Shown: piece by piece, positions 34,147-42,996 of the stretch
Layout of the letters: each line of letters starts with the position of its first letter
Numbering within the stretch: the stretch's first letter is position 1
Source of the DNA: an uncultured Bacteroidales bacterium
GTDB lineage: Bacteria; Bacteroidota; Bacteroidia; Bacteroidales; UBA932
DNA length: 64,000 bases
Assembly (NCBI GenBank): GCA_900316955.1
Contig: ONEX01000005.1
Location: 62,001 to 126,000, forward strand
Reading direction: 5' to 3'
Notes under the pieces: generated by a model
The model's database searches: none
Told to the model about the DNA's origin: nothing
The model's input: only the letters and a program-made list of their open reading frames with translations
Translations under genes and position numbers: made by a program

Positions 34147-35054
34147 AGATTTCGATCATCATACCCGCCTACAATGCCGCCGGTTTCATCAGGGACTGCC
34201 TCTCTTCGGTCGGTACCGTCGCGGAAACGGTCGTCGTAGATGACGGCTCGACCGACGGGACCGGGGCGGTCGTAGCGCGTGATTTCCCGTCCGTCCGCCT
34301 CCTGAGGCAGGAGAATGCGGGCGTGTCCGCCGCCCGGAACGCCGGCATCCGGCAGGCGACGGGCGATTACCTTGTCTTTGCCGATGCCGACGACATGCTG
34401 TGCGAAGGTGCCGTAGAAAGACTGCTGGCGATTTTGGAAACGGCATCCCCCGATATTGTCGTCATGCGTAGTTTTGGAAGTGCATCCGAAAAGTATCCCT
34501 GGTCCGGCCTTTTTGCTGATGGAACAGTGTGTTCGAAAGATGAGATCGTGCGGAAAGGATGGCTGAGAGGAAGTGTCTGCGGCTGTGCTTTCCGGAAAAG
34601 GTATTTGGATGAGTCCGGGATTTCCTTTGCCGAAGGAATCCCGCTCTCCGAGGACTTGGTCTTTATGTCAACCTGTCTGTCGGCCGGGGGGAGTGTCCTG
34701 TTTAAAGATATCCCTTTCTACCAAGTCTGCGAACATTCGGGCAGTGCATCCCGTAGGATGGATCCGGATTACATGCGTCGGTATTCTCTCGCCTTAGGCG
34801 CGGCGAAGGAGAGAATTCAGGATTCCGCCCTGTATGTCGCGACCTGTCGCAGTATTATCTTAGGCATGATTCATCTGGCCGCCCCGAACGGTTATTCGCC
34901 GTCCCGGCTCCGGAATGAAGCCCGCCTGGATGCTGTCCTTCCGTTGCCCGCCGTTGCGAGATGCCGCTATTTCCGGGAAATCCGTCTGATGAACGCTTGC
35001 TTCCCTTTGTATTTTCGTCTTAAACAGCTCCGTGACTTATGCCGGCGCCGGTAG
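34143..35054 (+). CDS. Family 2 glycosyltransferase
   Basis: GT-A fold transferase, 303 residues. KISIIIPAYNAAGFIRDCL, ETVVVDDGSTDGTG, ENAGVSAARNAGI and the DxD motif in VFADADDM are textbook GT2 features. The C-terminal half is helical without membrane segments. It is coupled to the beta-helix gene before it (ATGA) and overlaps the next transferase by 16 bases. Codon use is more A/T-rich than the flanks. Donor sugar unknown. Confidence 0.9.
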   Translation: MKISIIIPAYNAAGFIRDCLSSVGTVAETVVVDDGSTDGTGAVVARDFPSVRLLRQENAGVSAARNAGIRQATGDYLVFADADDMLCEGAVERLLAILETASPDIVVMRSFGSASEKYPWSGLFADGTVCSKDEIVRKGWLRGSVCGCAFRKRYLDESGISFAEGIPLSEDLVFMSTCLSAGGSVLFKDIPFYQVCEHSGSASRRMDPDYMRRYSLALGAAKERIQDSALYVATCRSIILGMIHLAAPNGYSPSRLRNEARLDAVLPLPAVARCRYFREIRLMNACFPLYFRLKQLRDLCRRR

Positions 35055-35932
35055 TACTGTTCGCCTTTAACCGTCCCGATACGCTTCGTGTGACGTTGGA
35101 TGCCCTGGCTGCCAATGATCTGGCATCGGAAACCCGGCTTTTCATCCGGTTGGACGGCCCCCGCAATGAAGCCGAGGCAGACCTGGTTTCGGCCGTTCGG
35201 GAAGTTGCCTGCCGTGCACATGGATTCAAGAGCGTCGATGTCGTCGGGTCAGATAAGAACCGGGGCCTGGCTTCTTCAGTTATAGCAGGAGTAGAAGAAA
35301 TCCTGGCATTTTCGGAGGAGGTCATCGTCATGGAAGATGATCTGGTTACACATCCGGAATTCCTGACATTTTTAAATGCAGCGCTGGACCGGTATCGGGA
35401 TGACCCGGCTGTTTTCTCCGTCTGCGGTTACTCCAGTGATGTCCGTGTGCCTGCCGGGTATGGGTATGACGCGTATTTCTGTCCCCGGAGCTCATCTTGG
35501 GGATGGGCTACCTGGCGTGACCGGTGGCGTTCTGTCGATTGGAATCCTACACCGGCATCCTTGAAGCTGCATGCCCGCGCATTTAACCGATGGGGTGGTT
35601 CCGATTGCACTGCAATGCTTCGGGCATGGTCGGAAGGCCGGAACAGTTCGTGGGCGATCCGCTTCTGCTACAGCCAGTTCCTGCAAGGAAAAGTATCCCT
35701 CTTCCCGGTTTTGTCCTTGGTGAATCCTTCTGCAGGGTTTGATGGCCGGGGGACTCATTTCAAATCATATAGCCGGTTTCGTTTCCGGATGATGCCTGCG
35801 GAGCATGGCCCTTTCCGTTTGCCCGATACCGTATCCGTGATACCTTCCATCTGTCGCAGTGCACTTCGTTATCATTCCCTTGCTCTTCGGGGATGGTCCT
35901 ATTTAATGAATTCTGTATTCCGCCATGCTTAG
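35039..35932 (+). CDS. Glycosyltransferase, GT2/GNT-I-like
   Basis: 297-residue sugar transferase with the N-terminal block VVLFAFNRPDTLRVTLDAL, the Arg/Lys-rich RLFIRLDGPRNEAE, GSDKNRGLASSV and the metal-binding VIVMEDDLVTHPEF. A typical SSSWGWATWRDRW follows. This arrangement resembles bacterial GNT-I/GT2-like proteins in capsule loci. It overlaps the previous gene by 16 bases and the next by eight. Low GC compared with the export genes suggests the central locus was acquired separately. Confidence 0.83.
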   Translation: MPAPVVLFAFNRPDTLRVTLDALAANDLASETRLFIRLDGPRNEAEADLVSAVREVACRAHGFKSVDVVGSDKNRGLASSVIAGVEEILAFSEEVIVMEDDLVTHPEFLTFLNAALDRYRDDPAVFSVCGYSSDVRVPAGYGYDAYFCPRSSSWGWATWRDRWRSVDWNPTPASLKLHARAFNRWGGSDCTAMLRAWSEGRNSSWAIRFCYSQFLQGKVSLFPVLSLVNPSAGFDGRGTHFKSYSRFRFRMMPAEHGPFRLPDTVSVIPSICRSALRYHSLALRGWSYLMNSVFRHA

Positions 35933-37337
35933 ACTGGTAACAGCTCTTGTCTCTCTGATTGTCGCAGGGCAGTCCGATTTTGACGCACTCCCCGGAAAGT
36001 TGACGGCTGCGATTGGTTCCGGGGCCCAGACTGTCGAGGTTACCATCCTTCCCGGGCAGTATTTCTACCGGGAAGGGCATCTGGCCATCCGGAATGTCCA
36101 CCGGGCCGACCTTGCGGTCTCTTTCCAGGCGGAAGGGGCGGTTTTCATCGGAGATTCTTCTGCTTCAGAAGGTTATCTGGACGCTTTTATATCCCTCCCT
36201 TCCCTTTCTTCCGCCGATGTCTTGCCGGAATGCCGTCAGGTACGGAAACGCCCCGAAATCGTGGACAGGCAAAACGGACTCTGTCGTGTCCGGACCCGTG
36301 AAAAGAGTCTTTCCGCTCAAGAGGCTGATGGAACGTATCTGGTTTTGACTCAGTGGTATACAAGCCGGATTTTTCCAGTACGCAGAATTGAATCCGGATA
36401 TGTATACTTTACGGCCGATCCGCTGGAATCGAACGGAAATCCAGCCTACGATCCGGACAGCGACTATAAATACGGTCGTGTGCTTCCCCGCTACATGGTC
36501 GTAAATGCAAAGAAAGCGCCGCGTCGTCTCCATAGGACGTCCGTATCCCGGTTCCTCACCGTCTCGGGCAGTGAACTCGGATCTTTCTCGTGGAGGGGTG
36601 GCCGTTTCCTGGGGAATGGAGGGAAAGACTGTCTGGTTCAGTTCTATGGAGTGAAGGCGGATTCCCTCGTCCTTCGCCAATGCCTTTTCGAGCACATCCA
36701 TGGGAATGTCGTTCAAGTCCAGTATTCTTCAGGCTTCCATTTCCTGGAAAATCAGGTGTCCCATATCTGGAAAAGCGGCATCATCATCGACTACTTTTCT
36801 CCGGAAGCCGTTGTTTCCGGCAACACTTTCGAGGATGTCGGACTGTTAATGATGCAGGATTTCGCCGTCATCGCCCGGGGAAGTGACTTTGACATCCGGA
36901 ATAACCTCTTCCGTGATTTTACCTATGGGGCTGTCGGGGTAGGAACCTATTACCGCGAAACGATTCCCCCATCCAGCTCGGGTTTCGTGCGGGATAACGA
37001 AATGTACTGTACGGATGGTTTTTCCCGCTATTTGATGGACAGTGGCGCCATCTATACCTGGACCATCAACAAGGATGTCACGTTGTCCGGTAATTATATC
37101 CATGACATCGGCGGATACGGGGACAACCGGGGTATTTTCTGCGATGATGGGACCGTCAATGTTACCATTGTGAACAACAAGGTTGTCCGGATCCGGAACT
37201 CCTGGTGCATCGATCTCCGCCGTGTTGCATCCGTTGAAAAAGACCCTCGTTCTGCAATCCGGCGTTCCAATGTAGGTAACCGTATGGAGAATAACGTTGT
37301 GGACGGGAAAGTCCGTTTCATCAATTTGGACGATTAG
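35925..37337 (+). CDS. Right-handed beta-helix protein, paralog 2
   Basis: 470 residues, paralogous to the protein at 32683: both have an N-terminal domain starting with FDALP and a beta-hairpin block (FSPGTFFYGENHL versus ILPGQYFYREGHL). They also share LPRYxxx in the middle and the C-terminal GNYIHD, NRGIF, DDG and CIDLRR blocks ending SNVGNR. The N-terminus MLRLVTALVSLIVAGQ is a weak signal peptide. A surface or periplasmic glycan-modifying role (lyase, epimerase) is plausible from the fold, but catalytic residues are not identifiable. Confidence 0.75.
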   Translation: MLRLVTALVSLIVAGQSDFDALPGKLTAAIGSGAQTVEVTILPGQYFYREGHLAIRNVHRADLAVSFQAEGAVFIGDSSASEGYLDAFISLPSLSSADVLPECRQVRKRPEIVDRQNGLCRVRTREKSLSAQEADGTYLVLTQWYTSRIFPVRRIESGYVYFTADPLESNGNPAYDPDSDYKYGRVLPRYMVVNAKKAPRRLHRTSVSRFLTVSGSELGSFSWRGGRFLGNGGKDCLVQFYGVKADSLVLRQCLFEHIHGNVVQVQYSSGFHFLENQVSHIWKSGIIIDYFSPEAVVSGNTFEDVGLLMMQDFAVIARGSDFDIRNNLFRDFTYGAVGVGTYYRETIPPSSSGFVRDNEMYCTDGFSRYLMDSGAIYTWTINKDVTLSGNYIHDIGGYGDNRGIFCDDGTVNVTIVNNKVVRIRNSWCIDLRRVASVEKDPRSAIRRSNVGNRMENNVVDGKVRFINLDD

Positions 37338-37338
37338 G

Positions 37339-38430
37339 ATGGAGCGCAAACCGCGTATTTTGTTCGTCATGCATATGCCGCCTCCGGTTCATGGTGCGGC
37401 TATGATGGGGGCCATGCTTCACGACTGCATGGTCAAGCAGGATTGGCTGGATGCCCGTTTCATCAACCTGTCCGCCTCTGCTTCCGTGGATGAAATCGGA
37501 CGCCGTTCCTGGAAGAAAGTCCTTTTCATATTCCGTCTTTTGCGGGAAGTACGGCACACTCTCGGCGCCTGGAAACCGGATTTGGTCTATGTCACGCCGA
37601 CATCATGCTTGCCTGCTCTGTTGAAAGATGCGCTTGTGGTGAGGGCTGCCAAACGTTCAGGATGCCGGATTCTCTTGCATTTCCATAACAAGGGCGTAGC
37701 TTCTCGTTCGGGTCATTGGCTGGATGACCGGGTTTATCGCAGGTTCTTTGCCGGAACGAAAGTTATCCTTTTGTCGGAAAGACTGACGCCCGATGTCGAA
37801 AAGTATGTGAAGCGCGAAGATATTCTGTACTGTCCGAACGGGCTGGAACTGCCTGCCGTTCGGCGGAGTGTTTCTCATGCCGTCCCGAGACTGTTGTTCC
37901 TCTCCAACCTGTTGCCCGGAAAGGGGGTCGTCGATTTGCTGGATGCCTGCCGTCTTCTGAAAAGACGGAATACTTCGTTCCTGTGCCGTTTCGTAGGTGC
38001 CCCTTCGGGAAGCATTTCAGCCGAGACTTTCCGGAAGATGGTGGAAGAACGGGGGTTGGAAGGAATTGTCCTCTATGAAGGACCTCTCTATGGAGATGCG
38101 AAATTGGAAGCCTTGGGCGAAGCCGATATGCTGGTCCATCCTACCCGTGAGGATTGTTTTCCCTTGGTCATTTTGGAAGCGATGGCGGCTGGACTGCCGG
38201 TCGTATCGACCCGGGAGGGTGCCATTCCCGACGAGGTTGAGGACGGTATCACCGGAATCCTTTGTGACAAAGGTAATCCCGAAGCTCTTGCTGATGCCAT
38301 CGAGACCTTGCTGCAGGATAACACGGTTCGGGAGCGGATGGGCGCTGCCGGCCGTATCCGGTATGAGACTTATTTCACTCGCGGTCAGTTCGAAAAACGG
38401 ATGATCGAGATTCTCCGCGCGCATGTCTAA
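37339..38430 (+). CDS. Family 4 glycosyltransferase
   Basis: GT-B fold retaining transferase, 363 residues from ATG 37339, one base after the previous stop. The N-terminal glycine-rich stretch PPPVHGAAMMGAML and the C-terminal nucleotide-binding part (LLFLSNLLPGKGVVDLL, HPTREDCFPLVILEAMAAGLPVVST with the EX7E-like Glu pair) are diagnostic. It overlaps the next GT4 gene by eight bases. Donor and linkage unknown. Confidence 0.9.
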   Translation: MERKPRILFVMHMPPPVHGAAMMGAMLHDCMVKQDWLDARFINLSASASVDEIGRRSWKKVLFIFRLLREVRHTLGAWKPDLVYVTPTSCLPALLKDALVVRAAKRSGCRILLHFHNKGVASRSGHWLDDRVYRRFFAGTKVILLSERLTPDVEKYVKREDILYCPNGLELPAVRRSVSHAVPRLLFLSNLLPGKGVVDLLDACRLLKRRNTSFLCRFVGAPSGSISAETFRKMVEERGLEGIVLYEGPLYGDAKLEALGEADMLVHPTREDCFPLVILEAMAAGLPVVSTREGAIPDEVEDGITGILCDKGNPEALADAIETLLQDNTVRERMGAAGRIRYETYFTRGQFEKRMIEILRAHV

Positions 38431-39424
38431 TCTGTATATTTCCAATGGACCGGCTCCTTACCGGACGGATCTCTGCCTGGCGCTCAGCGAGACAGGATGC
38501 AAGGTCTTCCATTATGAGAACGGGGACTTGCCGGTGAGGAAATGGGCAGGAAAAGCGTTGTTGAAGCAGGTCCCGTCCCTTCTGAAACGCGAAATGCCGG
38601 ATTGGATCATCGCTCCGGAATACTCTCCGATTACGCTCCAGTTGGCCATGCACCGAAGAAAAGCCGGTTTCCGCCTTCTGGTTCTGTGCGATGACAGTAT
38701 CGGCATGATTCAAGGAAACGATTATTCAATATCGCACAGAGTAGGCAGAAAGATTGTCCCTCCTCTGGTCGACGGGATCATTCTCAGCACACCGGTTGCG
38801 GTTGACTGGTACCGCGCCCGTTTCGGAAAAGGCATCCTGATGCCCATCATCGCCGACGAGCGCCGGGTGCGTCCGGAGCTGGAACGCGTGCTGCCGCTGT
38901 CCGAGCGGCTGCGTCCGGGAGAGAAGCCTGTCGTGGCGTTTGTCGGGCGCCTGGTGGGATTGAAGAACATACCGACTCTCATCCGAGCCTTCGAACCGCT
39001 GAAGGACCGGGCGCAGCTGGTCATCATCGGTGACGGCCCCCTGCGGGACGCCCTCGAAGCGATAGCGCCGGACGCCCTGTTCACGGGACAGCTTTCCGGC
39101 GACGAACTGCTGGCCTGGTACAACCTCATCGACATCCTTGTCCTCCCCAGTACGCAGGAAGCGTACGGTGCCGTGACCGGCGAAGCGCTGATGGCAGGGG
39201 CGAAGGTGGTCGTTTCCCGGAAGGCAGGTTCGGCCGACCTCGTCCGGGAAGGGGAGAACGGCTCTGTCGTGGATCCGATGGATGCGGCGGCTGTCACGGA
39301 CCGCATCGGGCGGCTTCTGGATACGGTTCCGTCCGGACGCCCTGTCGCATTGCGGGAGAACCTGTTGCCGTATCGGTTCGAATCGTGTATCAGGAACTTA
39401 TTGGAAGAAATCAACGCATTATGA
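38423..39424 (+). CDS. Family 4 glycosyltransferase
   Basis: 333-residue GT-B transferase. The C-terminal donor domain has VVAFVGRLVGLKNIPTLIRAF, LVIIGDGPLRDALE and VLPSTQEAYGAVTGEALMAG, where the two Glu residues form the EX7E motif. The N-terminal domain is short (NLYISNGPAPYRTDLCLAL). Its GC content rises in its second half, marking the edge of the low-GC glycan core. The stop overlaps gmhA (ATGA). Confidence 0.9.
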   Translation: MSNLYISNGPAPYRTDLCLALSETGCKVFHYENGDLPVRKWAGKALLKQVPSLLKREMPDWIIAPEYSPITLQLAMHRRKAGFRLLVLCDDSIGMIQGNDYSISHRVGRKIVPPLVDGIILSTPVAVDWYRARFGKGILMPIIADERRVRPELERVLPLSERLRPGEKPVVAFVGRLVGLKNIPTLIRAFEPLKDRAQLVIIGDGPLRDALEAIAPDALFTGQLSGDELLAWYNLIDILVLPSTQEAYGAVTGEALMAGAKVVVSRKAGSADLVREGENGSVVDPMDAAAVTDRIGRLLDTVPSGRPVALRENLLPYRFESCIRNLLEEINAL

Positions 39425-39999
39425 ATACTCTGGATATCATCAAGGCCCAGGTGGCCGAATCCGTCCGGGTCAAGCAGGACTTGCTTTCGGATGCAGCGGT
39501 GATGGAGAAGGTCTCCATCGTGGCGGATGTGATGATCAAGGCTTACCGCGCCGGTCACAAGACCCTCTGGGCAGGCAACGGCGGCAGTGCGGCCGACGCG
39601 CAGCACATGGCCGGAGAACTGGTGAACAAGTTCACCTTCGACAGGCCGGGCCTTCCGGCGCTGTCGCTTTCCACCGATACTTCCATCATTACGGCCGTCG
39701 GCAATGACTATGGCTTTGACCGGCTGTTCGCCCGGCAGGTGGAAGCCCAGGGATGTCTTGGGGATGTTTTCATCGGTATCTCCACATCAGGGCGTTCCAA
39801 GAACATCGTCGAAGCGCTGAAAGCTTGCCGGAAGAAAGGCATCACCTCCGTCGCCATCGTCGGGGCGGATCCCTGTCCGCTGGATGAGGCCGATCATGTG
39901 ATTCACGTTCCGTCCACGGTGACACCCCGCATCCAGGAGTGCCAGACGCTCATCGGACATATCCTGTGCTACCTGGTCGAACAGTCCCTATTTGCCTGA
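39421..39999 (+). CDS. gmhA: Phosphoheptose isomerase (sedoheptulose-7-phosphate isomerase)
   Basis: SIS-domain isomerase, 192 residues, converting sedoheptulose 7-phosphate to D-glycero-manno-heptose 7-phosphate. Family blocks are TLWAGNGGSAADAQHMAGELVNKF, FIGISTSGRSKN and STVTPRIQECQTLIGHILCY. ATG 39421 overlaps the GT4 stop. No obvious gmhB, hldE or hddC sits beside it, but the locus contains GHMP kinases and sugar nucleotidyltransferases that might complete heptose activation. The stop overlaps the WecA-like ATG (TGATG). Confidence 0.93.
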   Translation: MNTLDIIKAQVAESVRVKQDLLSDAAVMEKVSIVADVMIKAYRAGHKTLWAGNGGSAADAQHMAGELVNKFTFDRPGLPALSLSTDTSIITAVGNDYGFDRLFARQVEAQGCLGDVFIGISTSGRSKNIVEALKACRKKGITSVAIVGADPCPLDEADHVIHVPSTVTPRIQECQTLIGHILCYLVEQSLFA

Positions 40000-41117
40000 T
40001 GGATACCTCCTTTTTGATCCTTGTCCTGGATTTCATCGCCTCCTTCCTGCTGGGGGGCGCCATGATCCGGCTGCTGCTCCGCATCGCTTATCACAACCGG
40101 GTGTTCGACCAGCCTGGTGTCCGGAAGGTCCATACCATCCCTGTGCCGCGGCTAGGAGGCATGGCCTTCCTTCCCACCATCATCATCGTCATCGCCTTCA
40201 CCATCGGCAGCTTGTACCGGTTCGATCTGGTCCACGCCAATTTTTCAGACAACGTCCTGTTCGTCCGGGTGGCCTACCTGATGGGCGCCGCCATGGTCCT
40301 TTATGTGGTCGGGGTGGCCGATGACTTGAGCGACATCGGGTACAAGACCAAGTTCGCCTTCCAGTTCCTGTCGGCCCTGATCCTGGTCTTTGCCGGCTTG
40401 TGGATTCGGAATCTTTACGGACTGTTCGGCGTGCATGAGATCCCGGACTGGGTCGGGATTCCGCTGACGTTGCTGTTGCTGGTCTTCATGATGAACGCCT
40501 TGAACCTGATCGACGGTATCGACGGACTCGCGTCCGGCATCGCCATCGTGTCCCTGGCTTGCTTCAGCGCCATCTTCATCTACGAAAGACGGTTTGTCTA
40601 TGCGATGACATCGTTGGCCATCCTGGGCGTAGTCAGCGCCTTCTGGCTGTTCAACGTGTTCGGCAAAGCGGAAAAGGAGACGAAGCTTTACATGGGAGAC
40701 ACGGGTTCCCTGACACTGGGACTGATTCTCTGTTTCTTTATCCTGGGGCTTGGAACGTTCATCGGCCACAACGGCCCTACGCGGAACTGCAAATACTTCA
40801 CGATCGCCTTCACGTCCCTGCTGATTCCGATGCTGGATGTGGTCCGGCTTGTCATCTACCGGATCAAGAACCACAAGAATCCTTTCAAGCCGGACATGAA
40901 CCATATCCATCACAAGCTCCTTCAACTGGGACTGACGCCCCGGCAGGCGCTGTTCGCACTGCTGACAGCCGATATCCTGCTGGTCCTGCTTAACGCCTTC
41001 TTCTCGATGTACGTGAATGTGAATGTCCTGTTCGTCGCGGACATCCTCATCTATTATCTTGCGATCCGTTTCCTGACGTACCGGATAGTCCATCCCAAGA
41101 ACCTTGACAAAGCCTGA
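39999..41117 (+). CDS. Undecaprenyl-phosphate sugar-1-phosphate transferase (WecA/MraY family)
   Basis: Polytopic inner-membrane enzyme, 372 residues with about eleven helices, that loads the first sugar phosphate (usually GlcNAc-1-P) onto undecaprenyl phosphate to start the glycan. The family acidic motifs are VADDLSDIG, NALNLIDGIDGLASG, LYMGDTGSL and the cytoplasmic HIHHKLLQLG. Residues after the first helix (PGVRKVHTIPVPRLGG) are also typical. Start ATG 39999 overlaps the gmhA stop. Confidence 0.93.
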   Translation: MDTSFLILVLDFIASFLLGGAMIRLLLRIAYHNRVFDQPGVRKVHTIPVPRLGGMAFLPTIIIVIAFTIGSLYRFDLVHANFSDNVLFVRVAYLMGAAMVLYVVGVADDLSDIGYKTKFAFQFLSALILVFAGLWIRNLYGLFGVHEIPDWVGIPLTLLLLVFMMNALNLIDGIDGLASGIAIVSLACFSAIFIYERRFVYAMTSLAILGVVSAFWLFNVFGKAEKETKLYMGDTGSLTLGLILCFFILGLGTFIGHNGPTRNCKYFTIAFTSLLIPMLDVVRLVIYRIKNHKNPFKPDMNHIHHKLLQLGLTPRQALFALLTADILLVLLNAFFSMYVNVNVLFVADILIYYLAIRFLTYRIVHPKNLDKA

Positions 41118-41859
41118 GTCCTACAGGATCGGGAAGGTTCCCGTCCATGTCACTTCCGTCTCCGATGCACGAGACCGGATCCTCGCTGCCGTCGCGGCGG
41201 GGGAGAAGGGGTATGTCTGCGTCTCGAACATGCGGACGGTGGTCGCGGCGAACCGGGATTCCGCGTATCTGGACGTGATGGAGCATTCGCTCCTGAACGT
41301 TCCGGATGGGACGCCGCTGGTTTGGTGCGGAAAGGCCTGGGGTCTCCCTGTCGAACGCGTGGTCGGACTGGACTTGTTCACGGCCCTGTTGAAAGCCGGT
41401 GTCCCTCAGTTTTTCCTGGGCGATACCGATGAAACGCTGGATGCGGTGGTGACGAAGGCCTTGTCCGAAGGGAGTGTGGTCGCCGGCGCCTATTCTCCGC
41501 CCTTCGCTCCGTTGGAGGATTATGATTTGCAGGGAATTGCGCAACGGATCACGGATTCCGGCGCCCGAATCGTTTGGACTTCCCTGCGGGCGCCGAAACA
41601 GGATTTCCTGGCCGCCCGGCTCCTCCCTTTCGTTGAGGATGGCGTGGTATTCGTGGGAATCGGCGCCGCCTTCCGCCTGTATCTGGGCGAGTATGAGCTG
41701 GACCGGGGATGGCTTCAGAAAGTGGGGCTTGGAGGATTCAAGATGCGCCGGGGAAATTCTTTCTGGCAGGAAATGAACTGGTATTATGTCCATGGCGTCC
41801 ATTTGTTCCGATATTTGACTGGTATCTTGTTCTGTCGCTTGAGTAAACGCAAGAAATGA
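41104..41859 (+). CDS. WecG/TagA/CpsF family glycosyltransferase
   Basis: Cytoplasmic GT26 transferase, 251 residues, adding the second sugar (ManNAc- or hexosamine-type in known members) to the lipid-linked primer. Family blocks: NMRTVVAANRDSAY, LLNVPDGTPLVW, VGLDLFTALLKAG, FFLGDTDETL and IGAAFRLYLGE. No ATG fits the N-terminus; TTG 41104, inside the end of the WecA-like gene, is the most likely start, which would couple the two. The C-terminus (FRYLTGILFCRL) may touch the membrane. Its stop overlaps the ATP-grasp ATG. Confidence 0.88.
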   Translation: MTKPESYRIGKVPVHVTSVSDARDRILAAVAAGEKGYVCVSNMRTVVAANRDSAYLDVMEHSLLNVPDGTPLVWCGKAWGLPVERVVGLDLFTALLKAGVPQFFLGDTDETLDAVVTKALSEGSVVAGAYSPPFAPLEDYDLQGIAQRITDSGARIVWTSLRAPKQDFLAARLLPFVEDGVVFVGIGAAFRLYLGEYELDRGWLQKVGLGGFKMRRGNSFWQEMNWYYVHGVHLFRYLTGILFCRLSKRKK

Positions 41860-42995
41860 TGAAAGAGAAGACAGTGCTTTTGATAGGAGCGGATTCCTGC
41901 AAGACGCTCCCCCTTGCCTGGGCTCTGCACGGCAAAGGATTCTGGGTGGTGGGCTTGTTCGTGGGTCGGTTGAATTATGGCTATTCCTGCCGATATGTGG
42001 ACGAACGGCTCATTTTCAGGGAGTTGTTGGATTGTTCCGCAGCTCGGCCGTATTTGGAAAACCTGCTCTTGTCCCGGCACTTCGATGTGGTCATCCCGTT
42101 GGAGGATGCGTGTGCTGATTTGTTGAGCCGAATGGACGCTCCCGGTTTTCCGGACAAAAAGGCATTTGATGCCGGTTTCCAAAAGCAAAATTTGATGCGG
42201 CTCTGCGAACAGAAAGGGTATCCCCATCCAAAGACTTTTTTCCCCGAGGACGGCTTGCCGAACAATCTCCCTTTTCCTTTGCTGATTAAGCCTGACATCA
42301 GCTCGGGTGCAAGAGGGATTTCCAGGGTGGATGGCCGCGACGGACTGGAGGAGGCCATCCGGGAGACGGTATCCCGCTTTGGACCTTGTCATTTGCAGCA
42401 ACTCATTCCGCCAGGAGGCCGTCAAGTCGAGGTTCAGCTGTTTGTCGATGCGAATGGACGTCTTGTACAGCATTCCGTCATCGAAAAACACCGTTGGTAT
42501 CCTTATAAAGGCGGAAGCAGCTGTTGCAATGTCTCCAGGCGTGATTCTTCCATTGTGGAAGTCTGTCATCGCATCCTATTGGACTTGCACTGGAAGGGCT
42601 TTGCCGATTTTGATACGATCGAAGATCCACGGACAGGGGAGTTACTGGTCCTGGAGTTGAATCCGAGGCTCCCGGCTTGTATCAAAACTGCTTTCGTTGC
42701 CGGTGTTGATTGGGGGGATGTCCTCTCCGGGGAATACATGCATCTCCCGCACCGCTCCTATGAAGCTCGTGAGGGTGAGTGGCTCCGCTTCCTAGGACTT
42801 GATTTCCTGTGGTTTATCCACAGCCCTGACCGTTTCAGAACAACTCCCTCCTGGTTCAAGTTTTTCGGCCGGAGAATCCATTATCAGGACATGGGGATGG
42901 GCTTTGATCCGCTCCCTTGGTTTTCGGGAACGCTGGGTAACTTGCTCAAATTGTCCGACCGGTCTTTCCGCCGAAAAAAAGCCGGTATGAACTGA
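41856..42995 (+). CDS. ATP-grasp enzyme (carboxylate-amine ligase-like)
   Basis: 379-residue ATP-grasp protein. An N-terminal Rossmann-like domain (VLLIGADSCKTLPLAWALHGKG) leads to the ATP-binding domain with PLLIKPDISSGARGISRV, LQQLIPPGGRQVEVQLFVD and the metal-binding VLELNPRLPA. The C-terminal third (about 285-379) is not recognised. Members ligate amines or amino acids to carboxylates; in a uronic-acid-containing glycan locus the substrate might be a sugar carboxylate, but that is speculation. It is in the operon (ATGA overlap before, one base after). Confidence 0.82.
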   Translation: MMKEKTVLLIGADSCKTLPLAWALHGKGFWVVGLFVGRLNYGYSCRYVDERLIFRELLDCSAARPYLENLLLSRHFDVVIPLEDACADLLSRMDAPGFPDKKAFDAGFQKQNLMRLCEQKGYPHPKTFFPEDGLPNNLPFPLLIKPDISSGARGISRVDGRDGLEEAIRETVSRFGPCHLQQLIPPGGRQVEVQLFVDANGRLVQHSVIEKHRWYPYKGGSSCCNVSRRDSSIVEVCHRILLDLHWKGFADFDTIEDPRTGELLVLELNPRLPACIKTAFVAGVDWGDVLSGEYMHLPHRSYEAREGEWLRFLGLDFLWFIHSPDRFRTTPSWFKFFGRRIHYQDMGMGFDPLPWFSGTLGNLLKLSDRSFRRKKAGMN

Positions 42996-42996
42996 T

